Source: Thinopyrum elongatum (lineage: Eukaryota > Streptophyta > Magnoliopsida > Poales > Poaceae). From it: a DNA stretch of 64,000 bases. The stretch lies in contig CM022303.1 of the NCBI GenBank assembly GCA_011799875.1, forward strand, positions 548,097,368 to 548,161,367, read 5' to 3'. The translations under genes were made by a program, and so were the position numbers. This document shows positions 32,324 through 46,139 of the stretch, in pieces. Position 1 is the first letter of the stretch, and the number at the start of each line of letters is the position of its first letter. A model generated the notes under the pieces. It did not search any database. It was not told the DNA's origin and saw nothing but the letters and a program-made list of their open reading frames with translations.

Positions 32324-32342
32324 CTCCCCGGCAACGGTGCCA
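32324..32342 (-). other. Primer binding site, duplicate copy
   Basis: It is identical to 53,846-53,864 (TGGCACCGTTGCCGGGGAG on the minus strand) and followed by the LTR end in the same way. Confidence 0.8.
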
Positions 32343-32353
32343 GAAAAGAATCT

Positions 32354-33887
32354 TGTGACCCACAGTTAGTGGGATCAATCGTAGTCCTTTAGTAAGTAAA
32401 GGTGGTTGAACCCAACGAGGAGCAGAAGGAAAGACAACGTTTTCAGAAAGGATTTCTCAGCACGTGAAATTATTATCCGGTACAGATATTTTGGTAGTAA
32501 GATCAATTCGTAACGGGTAACAAGTAACAAGTGTAAAAAGGTGCACAAGGTGGCCCAATGCCCATCTTTTATAGCAAAGGATAAGCCTGGACGACTCTAA
32601 TAAAGCAAAGCGCTCCCGGACCCATGGGAATATTGTCAAGTAGTTTTTTTCATCATGCTCATCATGATTTCCCGCGTTCGTTACTTTTGATAATTTGATA
32701 TGTGGGTGAACGCGTTGCTGGGTGCTGTCCTTACTTGGACAAGCCACCCCACTTATGATTAACCCCTCTCCAAGCATCCGCAACTACGAAGAAGAATTAA
32801 GAGAAAGTCTACATACATTGAAACATGTGGATCCAAATCAGCCCATTACGAGCCATGCATAAACTAACAGGTTTAACTTCTGTCACTCTAGCAACCCACA
32901 TCTACTTATTACTCTTCCCAATGCGCTTTCCCCCCCCCCCCCCCCCCCTATGCCCAACATGGTGAAAGGTGTCCATGTCAGTCGACGTTCACATAATACC
33001 ACTACAGGAAGCAACATACATCTCATCAAAATACAATAAATACCAAATTCACATGATTACCTTCTAACGAGACTCTCCCTGTCCTCAGGGAACAACATAA
33101 CACTACTCACAAAGCAATGCTTCATGTTCAGATCATAGGGTAATAATATCATTACGATGATCTAAACATATGATTCTTCCACCAAATAAACCACTAGCAT
33201 CAACTACAAGTGAGTAATCAACCTACATTCAACCCACCATGTACCAATCTGAGTTTTTGGACAAGATTGAATACAAGAGATTGAACTAGGGTTTTGAGAG
33301 GAGATGGTGCTGGTGAAGATGTTGATGAAGATTGACACTCGCCCTCGATAGAGGATCATTGGTGATGACATGGCTTTCGATATCCCCTCCCGGAGGGAAG
33401 TTTCCTCCGTCAGAATGCTCCGCCGAGCCCTAGATTGCTTATGCCAGGCTCCCGCGCTTGAGACTGGGCCGCTTTGTCCCAAAAGCTCCTTCTGATTTTT
33501 TCGTTCCAGCTTCAAAACCCCCATATAGGATAGATGGCACCGGTGGGCCCTTTCAGGGGGCCCACAACTCAGGGGCGCGCCTCGGCTGGGGTACGCGCGC
33601 CCACCAGGCTTGTGTCCACTTTGGTGGGTCCCCTTCTGTGTTTCTTTCTTGCGCCCACATATTTTTATTATTCCCAAAACAATTCTCGTAATTTTCAGGG
33701 AACATTTGGAGTTGTGCAGAATAGTATCTCAGTGTTGCTCCTTCCGTCCAAATTCAGCTGCCAGCATTCTCGCCTTCTTCATGTAATCTTGTAAAATAGA
33801 CGAGAAAAGGCATAATATTGTACCATAATGTGAATACAGTCCATAATTCAATAAATCTCAACATAAAAGCATGATGCAAAATGGACG
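32354..33887 (-). repeat. Host 5' LTR, error-laden duplicate
   Basis: It is colinear with 53,876-55,394, including the truncated end ATGGACGTTC. An 18-base C run near 32,930 has no counterpart in the polished copy. Confidence 0.75.
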
Positions 33888-36800
33888 TTCAAAGGATCAA
33901 TATGGTGATAGGGGGCGGGGGGGGGTGAATAGGCAACTCCAATTTTTAGCTTATCTTAACAAATTAGTGTTTTGCAACAAATAGGTTGTCTAGATATGGC
34001 AACTAGTTGAGAGCAACCTAATATGAGCAAGCAACACTGTAACCCACAGTATAGGGGATCGCAAAAGTTTTATAGGGTAAAGTATTCACCCCCAAATTTT
34101 TGATTCGACACAAGAGGGAGTCCAAAGAATTATTCTCAAGTATTAGCAAGCTGATTGTCATTCAACCTCACCTGAAAGACTTAATACTGCAACAAGATTT
34201 AGTAGGCAAAGTAGTATGGAAGTAACGTAATGTGGGCAAAAGACAGTAGCAGTTTTGTAGCACTTGTAATAGTGGTCAACACAAAGTAACGTAGCAAAGA
34301 TCAATATGTGAAAGGCTCGTAGGCAATGGGATCAGTGATGATGAATTTGTCGGCTGGTCATCATCAGGCAACACGTTATACACCTAGGTGACACAACAGT
34401 CCATTCACTCAATATAATGTTAGGCATTGTATTTCTGAATATAGTCATACGTGCGTGATGGAAAAGAACTTGCATGACAATCTTTTGTCCTACCCTCCCG
34501 GAGCGGGGTCCTAATGGAAACTGAGATATTAAGAGCCTCCTTTTATAGAGAACTGGGAACAAAGCATTAGCAACTTAGTGAATACATGAACTCCTCAAAC
34601 TAACGGTATCACCATGAAAGAACCCAATTATTATCACTTGGTGGTATGCGGATCATACTCGTAATAGGTGTCTACAACTTGCAAGTAGGATCAATGAACA
34701 CAATATTTCATGAAAACATAATCGGTTCAGATCTGAATCAATGGCACTCTCGGGCCCAGTGACAACATTCATTAGGCAAAGTCATGCAATATCAATCTCG
34801 AACATAGTGGATACTACTACGGAGCAAACCCTAAACAAACTAACTCGCTTACATGATACAAATCTCATCAAACCCATCACCGTCCAGCAGCCCTACTGGG
34901 AATTAACCACCCACGGCGTGTAGGCTCATGAAATTGGGTGATGGAGAAGGTTGTGAATGTATGGTGATGATCCCCCTCTCCGGAGTCCCCGACGACTCCA
35001 GATCTGCCTCCCGATGAAGAAGGAGTGGCGGCGTGCTCATATCGTAAAACGCGATGAATCCTTCTCCTCTGATTTTCTTCCTGTCGGATGTGAATATATA
35101 GAGTTGGAGCTAGGTCGGATGGAGGTCAGGAGACCCACAAGCAGGGGCACGCCCGGGGGGTCAGGGCACCGCCCCCACCCTGGTGGTCACCTGGTGGGTC
35201 CCCTCTGTTGATTCTTTCGCCTGTTTTTTTATTTATTATTCCAAAAATATTCTCCGTAAATTTTAGTCTCACATTTACTCTAATCACAATGGCAACTAAC
35301 AACTAGCGAGTAATTAATAAAATCTCCGGATGACAACACTTTTTCAAAACAATCATCATATGATATAACAAATGGTATCTCGCTATCACCTGTTCTGAGA
35401 CCGCAAAAACATAATGTAGAGCACGATACGTCCATTTTCGCATCATGTTTTCCTACTGTTAATTTCATATTGTTTTTTATGTATAATAATCTTTTGTTGA
35501 GTATTTCTAATTGCCTTTTTTCCTCATATATGCAAGGTTCAAACACAATATGCAGGAAGTACCGTTAGCTGGAATTCTGGACCTGAAACAGCTATCGTCA
35601 CGGCGTACTTAGTTCGCACAACTCCAACTGAGCTAACACTTGTACGAGATTTTTTAATGTAATCAATATAAGAAATACTTGATGCCAATAAGTACCAGAG
35701 GACCCCACCAGGTGGGCTAACCAACTCTGGGCTGTGCCAATAGTGGCCAACTACATCGCCCTTCCGCAAACAAGAAGAATTAAGTAAATCTAACCCATAG
35801 ATGAAACAGATGGTGATCCCAATCAGCACACCTTACGAAAGCAAGCATAAACCTAGGGTTTAAGCCTTCTGTCACTCTGGCAACCCTAATTCACGTACTT
35901 ACTTACTTCCAATGCTCTTCCCATAGGAAACCCAAATCATGGTCGAAAGTGTCATGTAGCGACGTTCACATAATCCACTAGAGGAAAGACAACATCCATC
36001 TCCATCAAAATATCACAATAAATACACAAATTCACATGAACTTCTTATAACGAGACTTCTCCCATGTCCTAGGAACAAACATAACTCTCACAAAGCATGT
36101 CATGTTCATATCATAGGGGTACTAAATATCAGCTTAGGATCGAACTAAACAATGATCTTCACACCAAATCAACACCACTAAGCATCAACCTACAAGGATG
36201 TAATCAACACTACTAGCAACCCACATGTACCCCCCACCACATCTGACGGGTTTTGGCGCGACAAAAGATTGAATCAGAGAGCTGAACTAGGTTTGGAGGA
36301 GATGGTGCTGGTGAAGATGTTATTAAAGATTGACCCTCCCTCGATGTGAGAGGATCATTGTGTGATGACGATGGCTTCGATATCCCCACTCCCGGAGGAA
36401 GTTTCCCGGATCAGAAATAGCTCCGACCGGAGCCCCTAGATTGCTTCATCCAGGACCGTCCGCCTGTCAGACTGGGGCGCTTTTCCAGAAAGCTTCCTTC
36501 TGATTTTTTCAGCCTCAAAACCCTCATATAGAAAAAATGGAAGGAGAAGGTGGGACGGAAGGCCGGCGGCCAAAGTATAGGGGGCCAAGAGCACGGGGGG
36601 TTATGGGCGATCGGCGTGGGGGTACGCGCGCCCCCCAGGTCTGTGTCCACTTGGTGGTCCCCTTCTGTTGTTTCGCGCCCAATATTTTTTATATATTAAA
36701 AACAGTTCTTTCGTAATGTTTCAGGACATTTGGAGTTGTGCAGAATAGGTATCTCAGATTTGACCTCCTTCGGGTCCAATTCCAGCGGGCCAGCATCTCT

Positions 36801-39800
36801 CCTCTTCATGTAAATCTTTGTAAAATAAGAGAGAAAAGGCATAAAGTATTGTACCATAAGGTGAAATAACAGTCCCTAATCATGCACATAAATCTCAACA
36901 TAAAAGCATGATGCAAAAATGGACGTTCAAAGGATCCATATGTTGACTAGGGGGGGGGGGGTGACAGGGCACTACCAATTTTTAGCTTATCGATAACAAA
37001 TTTTGTTGCAACCAAATGGTTGTCTTTAGATATGCAATAGGGTGAGAACCTTATTAGCAAGCACAGATAACCCACAGTATAGGGAGGTCGCAAAAGTTTT
37101 AAGGGTACAAGTATTCAACCCAAATTTATTGATCTGACACAAGAGGAGCCAAGACTATTTCAAGTATTAGCAGCTGAGTTGTCAATTCACCCTCACCTGA
37201 AGACGTTCAATTATACTGCAAGCAAAGTATTTGTAGAAAAGTAGTATGGAAGTAGCACGGTTAATGTGCAAAAGTAACAGTAACAGTTTTGTAGAATTGT
37301 AATGTGGAACAGCAAAGTAACAGTAGCAAAGAATCAATATGTGAAAGGCTCGTACGGCAATGGATCAGTGATGGAGGAATTATGTCGGGAGTTCATTCAT
37401 CATGCAACAGTTTATAACCGTAGGGTGGACCAGATACTAGCTCTCCATTCACACTATAATGGAGGCACTGTATTTGAATTATAGTCATACGTGCTTATGG
37501 CAAAAGAACTTGCATGGAACCTTTTTGCCTACCCTCCCGTGGCAGCGGGGGGGGTCCTAATGAAATGCGATATTAAGGCCTCCTGTTAATAGAGACTGGA
37601 ACAAAAGCATTAGCAACTTAGTAATACATGAATCCTCAAACTACGGTAATCACCAGAAAGAATCCCAATTATTATCACTTGGGTATGCGGAGTCATTAAC
37701 TCTAATAAGGTGTCTACCACTTTGCAAGATAGGATCAAGAACACAAATATCATTACAGGAAAACATAATGTTCAGAATCTAAATCATGGCACTCGGGCCC
37801 GAGAGTGACACAGCATTCAGTATAGCCAGTCTGCATATCATCTCAGAACATGTGGATACTACGGATCAAAACCCTAACAAAACTAACTCGATGACTGATA
37901 AATCTAATTCCAACCCATCACCGTACAGCAAGCCTACTATGGAATTAAACTCACCCACGGCGCTGTGAGAGTCATGAAATTGGTGATGAGGAAGGTTGGT
38001 GATGATGATGGTGATGGTGATACCCTCTCCACCGGAGTCCCGAAACGGACTCCATATCCTGCCCTCCCGATGAAAGAACAGATGCCAGATGTATGGTCGG
38101 CGGAGCTTCATATGTAAAACGCGATGAAATCCTTCCTCTGATTGTCTCTCTCCGGATTTGTGAAGTATATAGAGTTGGGAGTAGGGTCGGAGGAGGTCCA
38201 GGAGCCCCACAGGCAGGGGGCACCGCCCAGGGGGGGGGTGTAGGGCAAGACGCCCCACCCTATGTGTCACCTGGTGGGTCCCCTCTGGTTGTTTATTTCG
38301 CACTGTTTTTTTATTTAATTCCAAAAATTTCTCCGTAATTTAGGTCTCACATCTTACTCCATATCAGTGGATATTCAACTAGCGGTAATAATAATAAATC
38401 TCGGATGACAACACTTTGTTCAAAACAATCTCATATGATATACAAAAATGGTATCTCGCTAGCCCTTTCTCTTTCGAGGACCCGCAACAACATAAATTGG
38501 AGCCCTGATACGTCCATTTCGCATCATGTTTTTACTGTTTAGTATATTGTTTTTAGTATAATATATGCTTTTTGAGTATTTCTAATGCTTTCTCTCATAC
38601 TATGCAAGAGTTCACACAAAGAGAAGAATACCGGTGGAGCTAGGAATTCTGGACCTGAAAAAGCTATCGTCAGCTATTTTGATTCTGCACAACTACCAAA
38701 TGAGCTGTAAAACTTTATACGGAGATTTTTTTAGTAATATATAAGGAATATAGAGCCAATAAGTACCAGAGGGACCCCACCGAGGTGGGATAACCATGGG
38801 CGTGACCAGAGGCGCAACTACATCTGCCCTCCGCAACTACGCAAAGAAGAATTAAGATAACTCTAACCATAGCTGAAACATGTGGATCCAAATAGCCCCT
38901 TCGAAAGCAACCATAAATAGGTTAAGCTTCTGTCACTCTAGAACACATAATCTACTTATTAATTCCAATGCCTTCCCCTAGGCCACATTAGGTGAGTGGT
39001 CATGTAGTCGATGTCACATAATCCACTAGAGGAAGGACAACATTCATCTCAGACAAATATCAATAGAATACCAAATTCCATGATTACTTAAAGAGACTTC
39101 TCCCATGTCCTCAGGAAACAAACTAACTACCTCACAAACAGCATGCTCATGTTCAAGATCATAGGGGTATAAAGATATATTAAGGATCATGAACATATGA
39201 TCTTCCAACCAACAAACCAACTAGCATCAAACTAAAGGAGTAATCACACTACAGCAACCCACATGTACTCAATCTGAGGTTGGCGACAAAGATTGGAATA
39301 CAAAGAGATGAACTAGGGTTTGAGAGGAGATAGAGTGCTGGGAAGATGGTTGATGAGATGAAGATGGCATCCCTCCCTCTATGAGAGGATGTTTGGTGAT
39401 ACGATGGCTGCGATATTATCCCCCACCGGAGGGGAGGAGTTCCTGAGCGAATAGCTCCGCTGAGCCCTGATTGCTTTGCCACAGGCTTCCGCCCCTCGAG
39501 ACTGTGGCGCTTTGTCCTTGAAAGCTTCCCTTCTGATTTTTTCTAGTCAAAACCATCCATATAGCGGAAGAATGGGCACCGGGGGCCTTGCCAGGTGGCC
39601 ACAAGTCAGGGGCGCCCGCTGGGGGGGTTAGCAGCGCGCCCCCAGCTTCTGTGTCTCACTGGTGGGGTCCCCTTTGTTGTTTCTCTCCGCGCCCAAATTT
39701 TTTATATCATTCCAAAAACTAAGTCTCTCCGTAAAGTTCAGGACATTTGGAGTTGTGCAAAGTAGTATCTTCATGATTGCTCCTTTCCGGTAGAATTCCA

Positions 39801-41827
39801 GCTAGGCCAGACATTCTCCCGTCTGTCTTTAAATCTTGTTAAAATAAGAGAGAAAGGCTCTTAAGTTTGTCCATAATGTGAAATAACAGTCATAATGCAA
39901 CTAATATCAACATAAACAGCTGATGCAAAATGGCCGTCCAAAGGATCAATATGGTTGACTAGGGGGGGGGGGTCGAAGTAATGCAACTACCAATTTTAAT
40001 AGCTTATCTTAACAAATTAGGTTTGCAACAAATAGGTTGTCAAGATATGCAACTAGGTGAGGACACTTATATGATGCAAGAACACTGATAACCCAACAAT
40101 TATAGGGGGATGCACAAAAGTTTTTAGAGGGTAAGAGTATCAACCCAAATTTATTGTTTGACACAGGGAGCCGAAAAATTCTCAAGGGATTGAGAGCAGC
40201 TGAGTCTGTCAATTGAACCTCACCTGAAAGAAACTTAATATCTCTACAGCCAAGTTTTAGTAGAGCAAAGAGTATGGATGTAACAATAATGGGGCAAAAG
40301 AAACAGTAGCTAGTTTTGTAGCATTGTAATATTGGTGCAACAGCAAAGTACGTAGCAAAATCTAATATGTGAAAGGCTGGTAGCAAATGGCATCGTGATG
40401 ATGGAGAATTTGTTGGATGTCAGTAATCAGTGCAACAGGTATAAGCTAGGGGACAACAGAACGCTAGCCTCCATTCATCCAATATATGTAGGCATGTAGT
40501 CTGAATAAGCATACGCGCTATGAAAAGAACTTGCATGACATCCTTTGTCCTACCCTCCCTGTGGCAGCGGGGTCCTAATGGAAACAAGTGGATATTAAGG
40601 CTCCTTTATAATAGAGAACTCAGAACACAAGCCATTAGCACCGTTAGTGAATACATGACTCCTCAAACTCGGGTAATCCTCGTAAAGAATCCCAATTATT
40701 GTCACCTTGGGGTATGCGGAGCATAACTCGTAATAGGTGTCTACAACTTGCAATATGGACAGAAGCACAAATATATTCATGAAAACATAATAGATGTTCA
40801 AATCTCAAATCATGGCACTCTGGCCCTAGTGAACAAGCATTTCAGGCATAGCAAAGAGTTCATAGCAACATTAAATCTCAGACAAAGTGGATACTAGGGA
40901 TCAAACCCTAACAAAACTAACTCGATTACAATGATAAATATCATCCCAACCCATCCCCGTCCAGCAAGCCTATGATGGAATTACTCACGCACGATGCGGT
41001 GATCATCATGAAATTGGGTGATGGAGGAAGGTTGGTGATGATGACTGGTTAGACGGATCCCCCTCTCCGGATCCCTGAACGACTCAAGATCTAACCCTGC
41101 CCGATAGAATAGAGGTGGCGGCGGCTTCCTATGTAAAATGCATGAATCCTTCTCTCTGATTTTTCTCCGTCGGATGTGAATATATAGAGTTTGGGCTATG
41201 GGTCGAAGAGGTCCAGGGGACCCACAAGGCAGGGGCCCGCCCAGGGGGGTAAGGGCACGCCCCCACCCTGTCGTTTCACCCTTTTGGGTCCCCTCTGGTT
41301 GATTTTTTCGCCATTATTTTGTCATTTATAATTCCAAAAATATTCTTCTCCGTAAATTTAGGTCTCACATTACTCATATCAATTGCTAAATCACCTAGCA
41401 AGTACTAATAATAACTCTTGGATGACAACACTTTTTCAAACATCGTCATATGATATAACAAAATGGTATCTTGCTAGCCCTTTCCTGAGGACCGCAAAAC
41501 ATAAAAGCCTAGCACTGATCGTCCATTTCGCCTCATTTTTGTCCCTACTGTTATTCATTTCGTTTTTAATTGTATAATAATGCTTTTTTGGAGTATTTCT
41601 AATGCCTTTTTCTCGCATAATATCAAGGTTCACACCAAAGACGGAGAATACGCCGCTGGGAATTCCTGGACTTGAAAAGCGACAGTCAGTTACCTAGTTT
41701 CTGCACAACTCCAAATGAGCTGAACTTTAACGGAATTTTTTTTTTGAATATATTAGAAATATTGGAGTGAGCAATAATACCAGATGGGGCCCACCAGGTG
41801 GGCATAACCACCTGGGCGCGCCGGAGG
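32780..41827. repeat. Error-laden duplicate of the three-copy composite array
   Basis: Copies start at about 32,780, 35,765 and 38,832, each with the same succession as the polished array at 54,303-63,163: reverse LTR part, G-run spacer, second reverse LTR part, tail fragment and forward LTR fragment. The junction filler is recognisable at 38,813-38,831. Units are 2,985 to 3,067 bases, longer than the polished 2,957 because of insertions. Confidence 0.8.
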
Positions 41828-43035
41828 CCCAGCGCGCCCTGGTGGGTTGTGCCCTCCTCGGCCCACCTCCGGTGCCCCCTCTTCTGGTATATAAGTCATT
41901 TTGACCTAGAAAAAAATATGTGCGGACTTTCGGGATGAAGCGGCCGCCTCTCGAGGCGGAACTGTTGGGCAGGAGCACTTTTTGCCTTCGGCGGAGCGAT
42001 TCCCGCCGGGAACTTCCCTCCCGGAGGGGGAGATCATCGTCATCATCAATCACCCACAACTCTCCCATCTTGGGGAGGGCATCTCCATCACATCTTCAAC
42101 AGCACCTCTCCTCTCAAACCTAGTTCATCTCTTGTGTTCAAATCTTTGTACCGAAAAACTATAGATTGGTGCTTGTGGAGACTATAGTGTTTGATTACAT
42201 CTTGTAGCTTGATACTATATGTTTATTTTGGAAATTCTATGGTCAGATCCATTATGCTATTTACTAAATACCACCCCTCTGATCTGCGCATGATTATCAT
42301 TTGGTGAGTAGTTACTTTTGTTCTTGAGGTCCCGGTAGAAATCTTGTTGCAAGTAATCAATGGAACTTGATATCGGTTCGCTATTTTGATGGATGTATGT
42401 TTGTGATTCCCTTAGTGGTGTCATGTGAACGGGTCACACTGTTACTTTACCATTTTTTGGGCCTAAGGGAATGCATTGTGGAGTATTTTATTAGATGACG
42501 GGTTGCGAGAGTGACAGAACTTAAACCCTATTTATACAGCTATTACCGTACGGACTGGATTTTGACCACAGTTTAATTCTAATGGTTAGAATTTATTCTT
42601 ATACTTTTCTCGTATTCGATTCTTGCGAAGGGGTTTAATCATAAGTAGTAGGTTTGTTTCCACTAGACAGCCCTAAGCACACCGGTCCCCCCCACATATC
42701 AATTATCAAAGTAGCGAACCAATCAAACGCAACATGAGACGTGCTAGATGAAATTCCCGTGTACCCTCAAGAACGCTTTGCTTATCATAAGAGACCTTTG
42801 GCCTGTCCTTCTCCTCAAAAGGATTTGGGCTACCTTTCTGGCAACTTTGTTACACTATCGTTACTTGCCTCGTTACAAATTATCTTGTTATCAAACTACT
42901 CGTTACTTATAATTTCAGTGCTTGTAGAGAATACTTGCTGCAACCACCTGTCATTTCCTTCTTGCTCCTGTTGTTGGGGTTTGACACTCTTACTTACGAA
43001 GGACTACGATTGATCCCCTATACTTGTGGTCATCA
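41516..43035 (+). repeat. Forward Athila-like LTR, error-laden
   Basis: It starts TGATCGTCCATTTCGCC (polished TGATACGTCC at 62,858) and ends GTGGTCATCA at 43,035, about 1.52 kb. It shows the complete LTR whose polished copy runs off the window at 64,000. Confidence 0.8.
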
Positions 43036-43300
43036 AGGCCTTTTTCTAGGCTGTTGCGGGAGTGAGCGCTTTTTGTAGGAAAACTGTTTACTTACTACGT
43101 GCGGAAATTGCTTGTCACTTGTTACTAGGAGAATAATCCTTTGAGTGTTTGTTCGGGGTATCTTCACCTCGACGAACCAACATTAGTACCCACCTCAACC
43201 TACTGCACCTACCTGAACATATGGTTATGAAATTCCTTCGGGTATGATAGAGCAAATGCTAACTAATCCTTATGCAGGAGATGGAACCGACATCCTGATA
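43036..43300 (+). pseudogene. Primer site and start of gag of a forward Athila-like element
   Basis: A corrupted primer site (CTGTTGCGGGAG near 43,055) follows the LTR. Sequence then follows that is complementary to the leader and first codons of the host gag at 53,610-53,845 (GGTATGATAGAG near 43,242). It breaks off near 43,300 inside gag and changes abruptly into chromovirus RNase H. Confidence 0.6.
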
Positions 43301-45390
43301 TGCCCTTTGAAATCACAAGTTTTCAAGCACTCAAAGACAATCTAACATCTGCCCCCAGTACTATCTCCTCCAGATACCCGCAAAGACTTTGTGATCTATT
43401 GTGGACGCCTCCCGTGAAGGATTAGGCTGTGTCCTATGCAAAGAGCGTACGGTGATTGCTTAATGGCTCTCGTCAGTTGCGCCCAACATGACAGAATTAT
43501 ATCCTGTACATACTCTAGAAACTAGCTGCTGTGATCTATGCATTGAGTTGTGGCGACATGACACCTTCTCGGTAAATTCGTTGCAGATCTTCACGATCAT
43601 AAATATTTTGAAGTACTTGTTCACTGTCAAACCTCTCTGAACCATTCCGTCAGCAAAGATGGATGGAGGCATTGCGGACTATGATTTGGGTATAAAGTCC
43701 TATACCCCTGGCAAGGCTAACGTAATGCTGATGCCTTAAGCCCGCAATTCCTATTTGCGACAACCTCATGGTTAGGCGCGCTCCCTCGTCTTTTTTGAAG
43801 AACTATGCAAGCTGAATTCTATGTATTGTTCAGGTTCTCTTATATACCTGTGAATACACCAATCTTGAAAAGCTTGTTAAGAATGCCCCGCAGCTAAGAT
43901 GCTGAAATTTGATCTGATGAAGAAAACGCTTCACCCTTGAAAAGGTACAGGGATTTCTCGCTGTCCTTGAAGATGGCACCATTTTTATTTCAGAAACCGC
44001 ATGTGGTACCGTGTTCGCTTCGAACTCATGACTGACAAGGTCATGAAGGAGGGCACATGATACTTGGAATACCCGCTGTCTTTCATTCCTCCATGTATCA
44101 CCAAGGTATCGTGATCTCCGTCAAAGGTACTTGTGGTCCTAAAATGAAGCGGATATTGCTCCGATAATGTTGCGAATGTGATGTGTGTCGTCGCGTTTAA
44201 ATAAAGCAGAACATCAGGAAACCCAGCTGGAATTCTGCAACACTTCCTATTCTCTATGGGAAATGGGATAAGGTTCAGTGATTCATTACATGACTTCCCA
44301 GGTCACAGAAGGGCACGATGCTATTCTTGTCGTCGTCGACCACCTCCTAAAGTTGCACACTTTCGTCCTTCAAAGAAACTCTCACACTGCTAGTCAGTAG
44401 GCAGAGTTGTATATCTCCAGGATTGTTGTTCACTCCACGGTATTGCTGAGGATATCATTCGGACCGTGGCGGTTTATTCACTTCCACCTTCCTGGAAAGT
44501 TTCCAAACAGCTATGGGAACTCATATTAACCTGTAGTTCAGTTATCACACCCCCATCCCAAGGCCAAGTCGAGCGAGTTCAATCAAGTGCTTGAAGACCC
44601 TGTTTGCGGGCCCTGTGTTATATATTTGGCAGACGTGGGAAGAATCTCTTCCGTAATGCCGAGTTCTCTATACACAGCTATCAAGCCAGCTGAAGATGGC
44701 CCCTTCGCAGTACTCTAATGGACGTAAGTGTCGAACCCTTCTGACTTGGGTCAAACTGGGGAACGACGCTGCATGGGTCCCGTAGATTATTCAACAGGCC
44801 GGAAGAACAGATTCGTATTGTCCCCGGGAAAATCTCAAGGCGGCCTCAGACCGTCCAAGACAACCTATGATCGCAAACGATGGGTTTTGACTTATCACCT
44901 GGTGACCAAGCCTATCTGCTTGTCCACTCCTATGAAAGGCACTCACTCACCGTTTGGAATCAAGGGCAAAGCTAGCTCCACGCTACATTGGTCCTTTTCC
45001 GCATTAATTGCTAGACGTGGTCCCGGTGGCGTATAAATTGGAATTGCCGCCGCAATTCTCCCATATCCACACGTCTCCATGGTCTCACACTTCGTCAAGC
45101 TTCAAAGAATCTCCGCACCGAGCCTTCTGGATCACGAGTGCTCGAATTTGCAAGATTATTATCTTATAAGTAGCAATCCGATCCGCATTCTCGATGAAGC
45201 TTAAACGTCGCGACCCGTCTAAGGTTACAATTCCTCAAGTGCAGTGGTGCAAACTCATATGAAGATGAGCCACTTGGGAACGCGAGGATACTCTTCCATG
45301 CGAATCCCCCTAAGTTACCCCGAACTTATTCCTTCTACTATTGTCCTAGCCTCTCTTAAATTCTCGGGACTATAATTTCTTGTTAGTAAG
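43300..45390 (+). pseudogene. Chromovirus RNase H and integrase, error-laden
   Basis: Short frames in shifting phase give RNase H first (CACTCAAAGACAATCTAACA near 43,328 encodes the start, and GGCAAGGCTAACGTAATGCTG near 43,710 the end). The integrase zinc-binding region and core follow, then the C-terminal tail near 45,060-45,250. The sequence ends with CTCGGGAC... and a purine-rich stretch that abuts an LTR start at 45,397. No frame stays open beyond about 100 codons. Its junction with gag at 43,300 lacks an LTR, so it is either a chimeric join or a deletion. Confidence 0.65.
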
Positions 45391-45396
45391 AGGATT

Positions 45397-46114
45397 TGTA
45401 ACACCCCTCCCCAAGTGGTTAGCCCCATAATTCCCACTTTGGTTATGCATGTCATCATTAATCAACAGTGCCTAATCAATCATTTGCATCATATAGCTTT
45501 CAACTCCTAACTCAAAATCCAAATTTTTAATGACAGTGGAAAATAAGATGTTCAGAACAAAAACTAATTGTCATTTAATAATACAAGTAAATAGAGAACA
45601 TTTTAATTTGAACCCAACATTTTTGGAGCTGGGTAATGGCTGAACCACTCCTCAACGTAGGGCTGACACCATATTTAATGACCTCTACAATAAATATGAA
45701 ATGATAAATACCCAACTAATTTCTTGGAGTTATGGTATAATGCACTGCTAATTTTGGGCTAGGTCACTTGTTAGTAAAAATTCATTTTGGGGCCTAACTA
45801 TTTGCAAACAGGAAAAACCGAAAGAATTACAGAAAAAGTCAGAAGAAATTAAAAAAATAAAATAAAAGAAAAAGCCCGCCCCCGTACCAACTGGCCGTGC
45901 CCATCTGGACCACCAGGCCGGCCCACCACTCCCCCATAACCCCCCCCCCCCGCTAGCCCAAACCCTAATCCCCACTCGTCTCCTCCCCACTCTCCCCCTT
46001 TTTCTGGATCGAGGAGGAGAGGGGGCCGCCCGTGGCCCGCGCCCCGCCGGCGCCCGGCACGCCGTCGCCTCCCGTCGCGCCGCGTCGCCATCCCCCCCCC
46101 AAAGAAAAAAAACC
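45397..46114 (+). repeat. Start of a third chromovirus LTR subfamily, cut by the gap
   Basis: It begins TGTAACACCCCTCCCC and follows the same layout as 19,567 onward (AT-rich start, then C-rich block), but is clearly diverged from it. It ends at the N run. Confidence 0.75.
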
Positions 46115-46139
46115 NNNNNNNNNNNNNNNNNNNNNNNNN
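46115..46139. other. Assembly gap of 25 N
   Basis: A fixed-size run of N marks a join of unknown distance between two sequence blocks of different quality and orientation. Confidence 0.99.

Noticed and set aside
33903..33925. Long G runs in the noisy block as quadruplex elements
   Set aside because: Their lengths vary between copies of the same sequence in the way expected from homopolymer error. The polished copies keep G12, which is noted only as part of the spacer.
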